Below are positions 5,725-6,154 of a DNA stretch of 6,154 bases, in pieces; position 1 is the first letter of the stretch, and each line of letters opens with the position of its first letter. The translations under genes and the position numbers were made by a program. A model generated the notes under the pieces. The model did no database searches and was not told where the DNA came from. It saw only the letters and a program-made list of their open reading frames with translations. The stretch is from the NCBI GenBank assembly GCA_025356925.1, contig JANXQE010000582.1:1-6154 (forward strand), read 5' to 3'. Source of the DNA: Limisphaerales bacterium (GTDB taxonomy: Bacteria; Verrucomicrobiota; Verrucomicrobiia; Limisphaerales; UBA8199).

Positions 5725-6154
5725 ATGCCATCCTCAACTAGCGCGATCGGTTCTGCTGCCACCCTCCCTGCGGGGAACGTTATAGATACTGCCTCAACGG
5801 CCGCCAAAGCGGCGGGCAGCAGCCTCACGCAAAATGATTTTCTGAAGTTGCTCGTCGCCCAGATGTCAGCGCAGGACCCGCTGAATCCGCAGTCCAACAC
5901 AGATTTCGCCGCGCAGATGGCGCAGTTTAGCGCCCTCCAAACCTCACAATCCACCCAGGGTGATATGGCGTTGCTCCAGGCCAGCCAGCAGGTCCAACAG
6001 GCCAATGGCCTCATCGGCCGGAGCGTGACTCTCCTGAACCAGAACGGTACGACCCCCACCGGCCTCGTCACCGGGGTTCAGATGGTCTCGGGCGTCCCTA
6101 AGATTGTCGTGAACGGTTCCCTCTACGATATGGGCCAGGTGCTCTCGATTTCGG
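5725..6154 (+). CDS. flgD: Flagellar hook assembly scaffold/cap protein FlgD (3' partial)
   Basis: FlgD forms the temporary cap under which hook subunits (FlgE) polymerise, and is itself exported. The frame runs open from the ATG at 5725, 12 bases after the fliK stop, to the right edge (143 complete codons visible). After a Ser/Ala/Thr-rich N-terminus (1-33, suited to an unfolded export signal) comes the FlgD hallmark at 34-72: LTQNDFLKLLVAQM, AQDPLNP, then FAAQMAQFSALQ. A Gln-rich helix (73-93) leads into LIGRSVTLLNQNG at 96-108 and a short beta-rich region that reads like the end of a compact Bacillus-type FlgD. Whether it stops soon or continues into the FlgD tudor-like/Ig-like module cannot be seen. 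An antisense open frame at 5529-6071 covers the same DNA but has no recognisable features. No Shine-Dalgarno motif precedes the start. flgE would be expected next. Confidence 0.95.
   Translation, partial: MPSSTSAIGSAATLPAGNVIDTASTAAKAAGSSLTQNDFLKLLVAQMSAQDPLNPQSNTDFAAQMAQFSALQTSQSTQGDMALLQASQQVQQANGLIGRSVTLLNQNGTTPTGLVTGVQMVSGVPKIVVNGSLYDMGQVLSIS

Noticed and set aside
5529..6071. 180-residue open frame on the minus strand across the fliK end and flgD start
   Set aside because: It is antisense to clear FlgD and FliK reading frames, has no recognisable domain, and long antisense open frames are expected in GC-rich DNA.

Overview
The window is a block of seven same-strand genes from a bacterial flagellar operon. 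In order they are fliG (5' end cut off), fliH, fliI, fliJ, a motE/ylxF-like gene, fliK, and flgD (3' end cut off). All were identified from conserved family motifs read in the translations, with no database search. Overlaps or gaps between genes run from a 14-base overlap to a 15-base gap, so the window is almost entirely coding. No internal promoter or terminator is visible, and the seven genes are probably one transcription unit continuing in both directions.

Layout: FliG (1-987) is the rotor/switch protein. FliH (974-1558), FliI (1555-2970) and FliJ (2986-3462) are the soluble ATPase complex of the flagellar type III export apparatus. A membrane-anchored coiled-coil protein with a C-terminal MgtE_N/FliG-like helical domain (3465-4076) sits where ylxF lies in Bacillus subtilis. 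FliK (4081-5712) controls hook length and the export switch. FlgD (5725 to the edge) is the hook-cap scaffold. Together they cover torque transmission, export energisation, hook scaffolding and the end of hook export.

Organism: the DNA is GC-rich, and the order fliG-fliH-fliI-fliJ-ylxF/motE-fliK-flgD matches the fla/che operon of Bacillus. The GC-rich codon use and the near absence of Shine-Dalgarno motifs do not look like Bacillus. A GC-rich phylum outside the well-studied groups (for example Verrucomicrobiota or another PVC lineage, or Acidobacteriota) is possible, but this is a guess from composition and gene order.

I see no mobile element, CRISPR array, RNA gene or clearly novel system. 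The points worth a second look are small: the lack of Shine-Dalgarno sites, a C6 tract at the end of fliI where losing one base would create an ATGA overlap with fliJ, a C7 tract in fliK, a substituted EHPQ motif in FliG, the sequence echo between FliG and the MotE-like protein, and a large low-complexity FliK.
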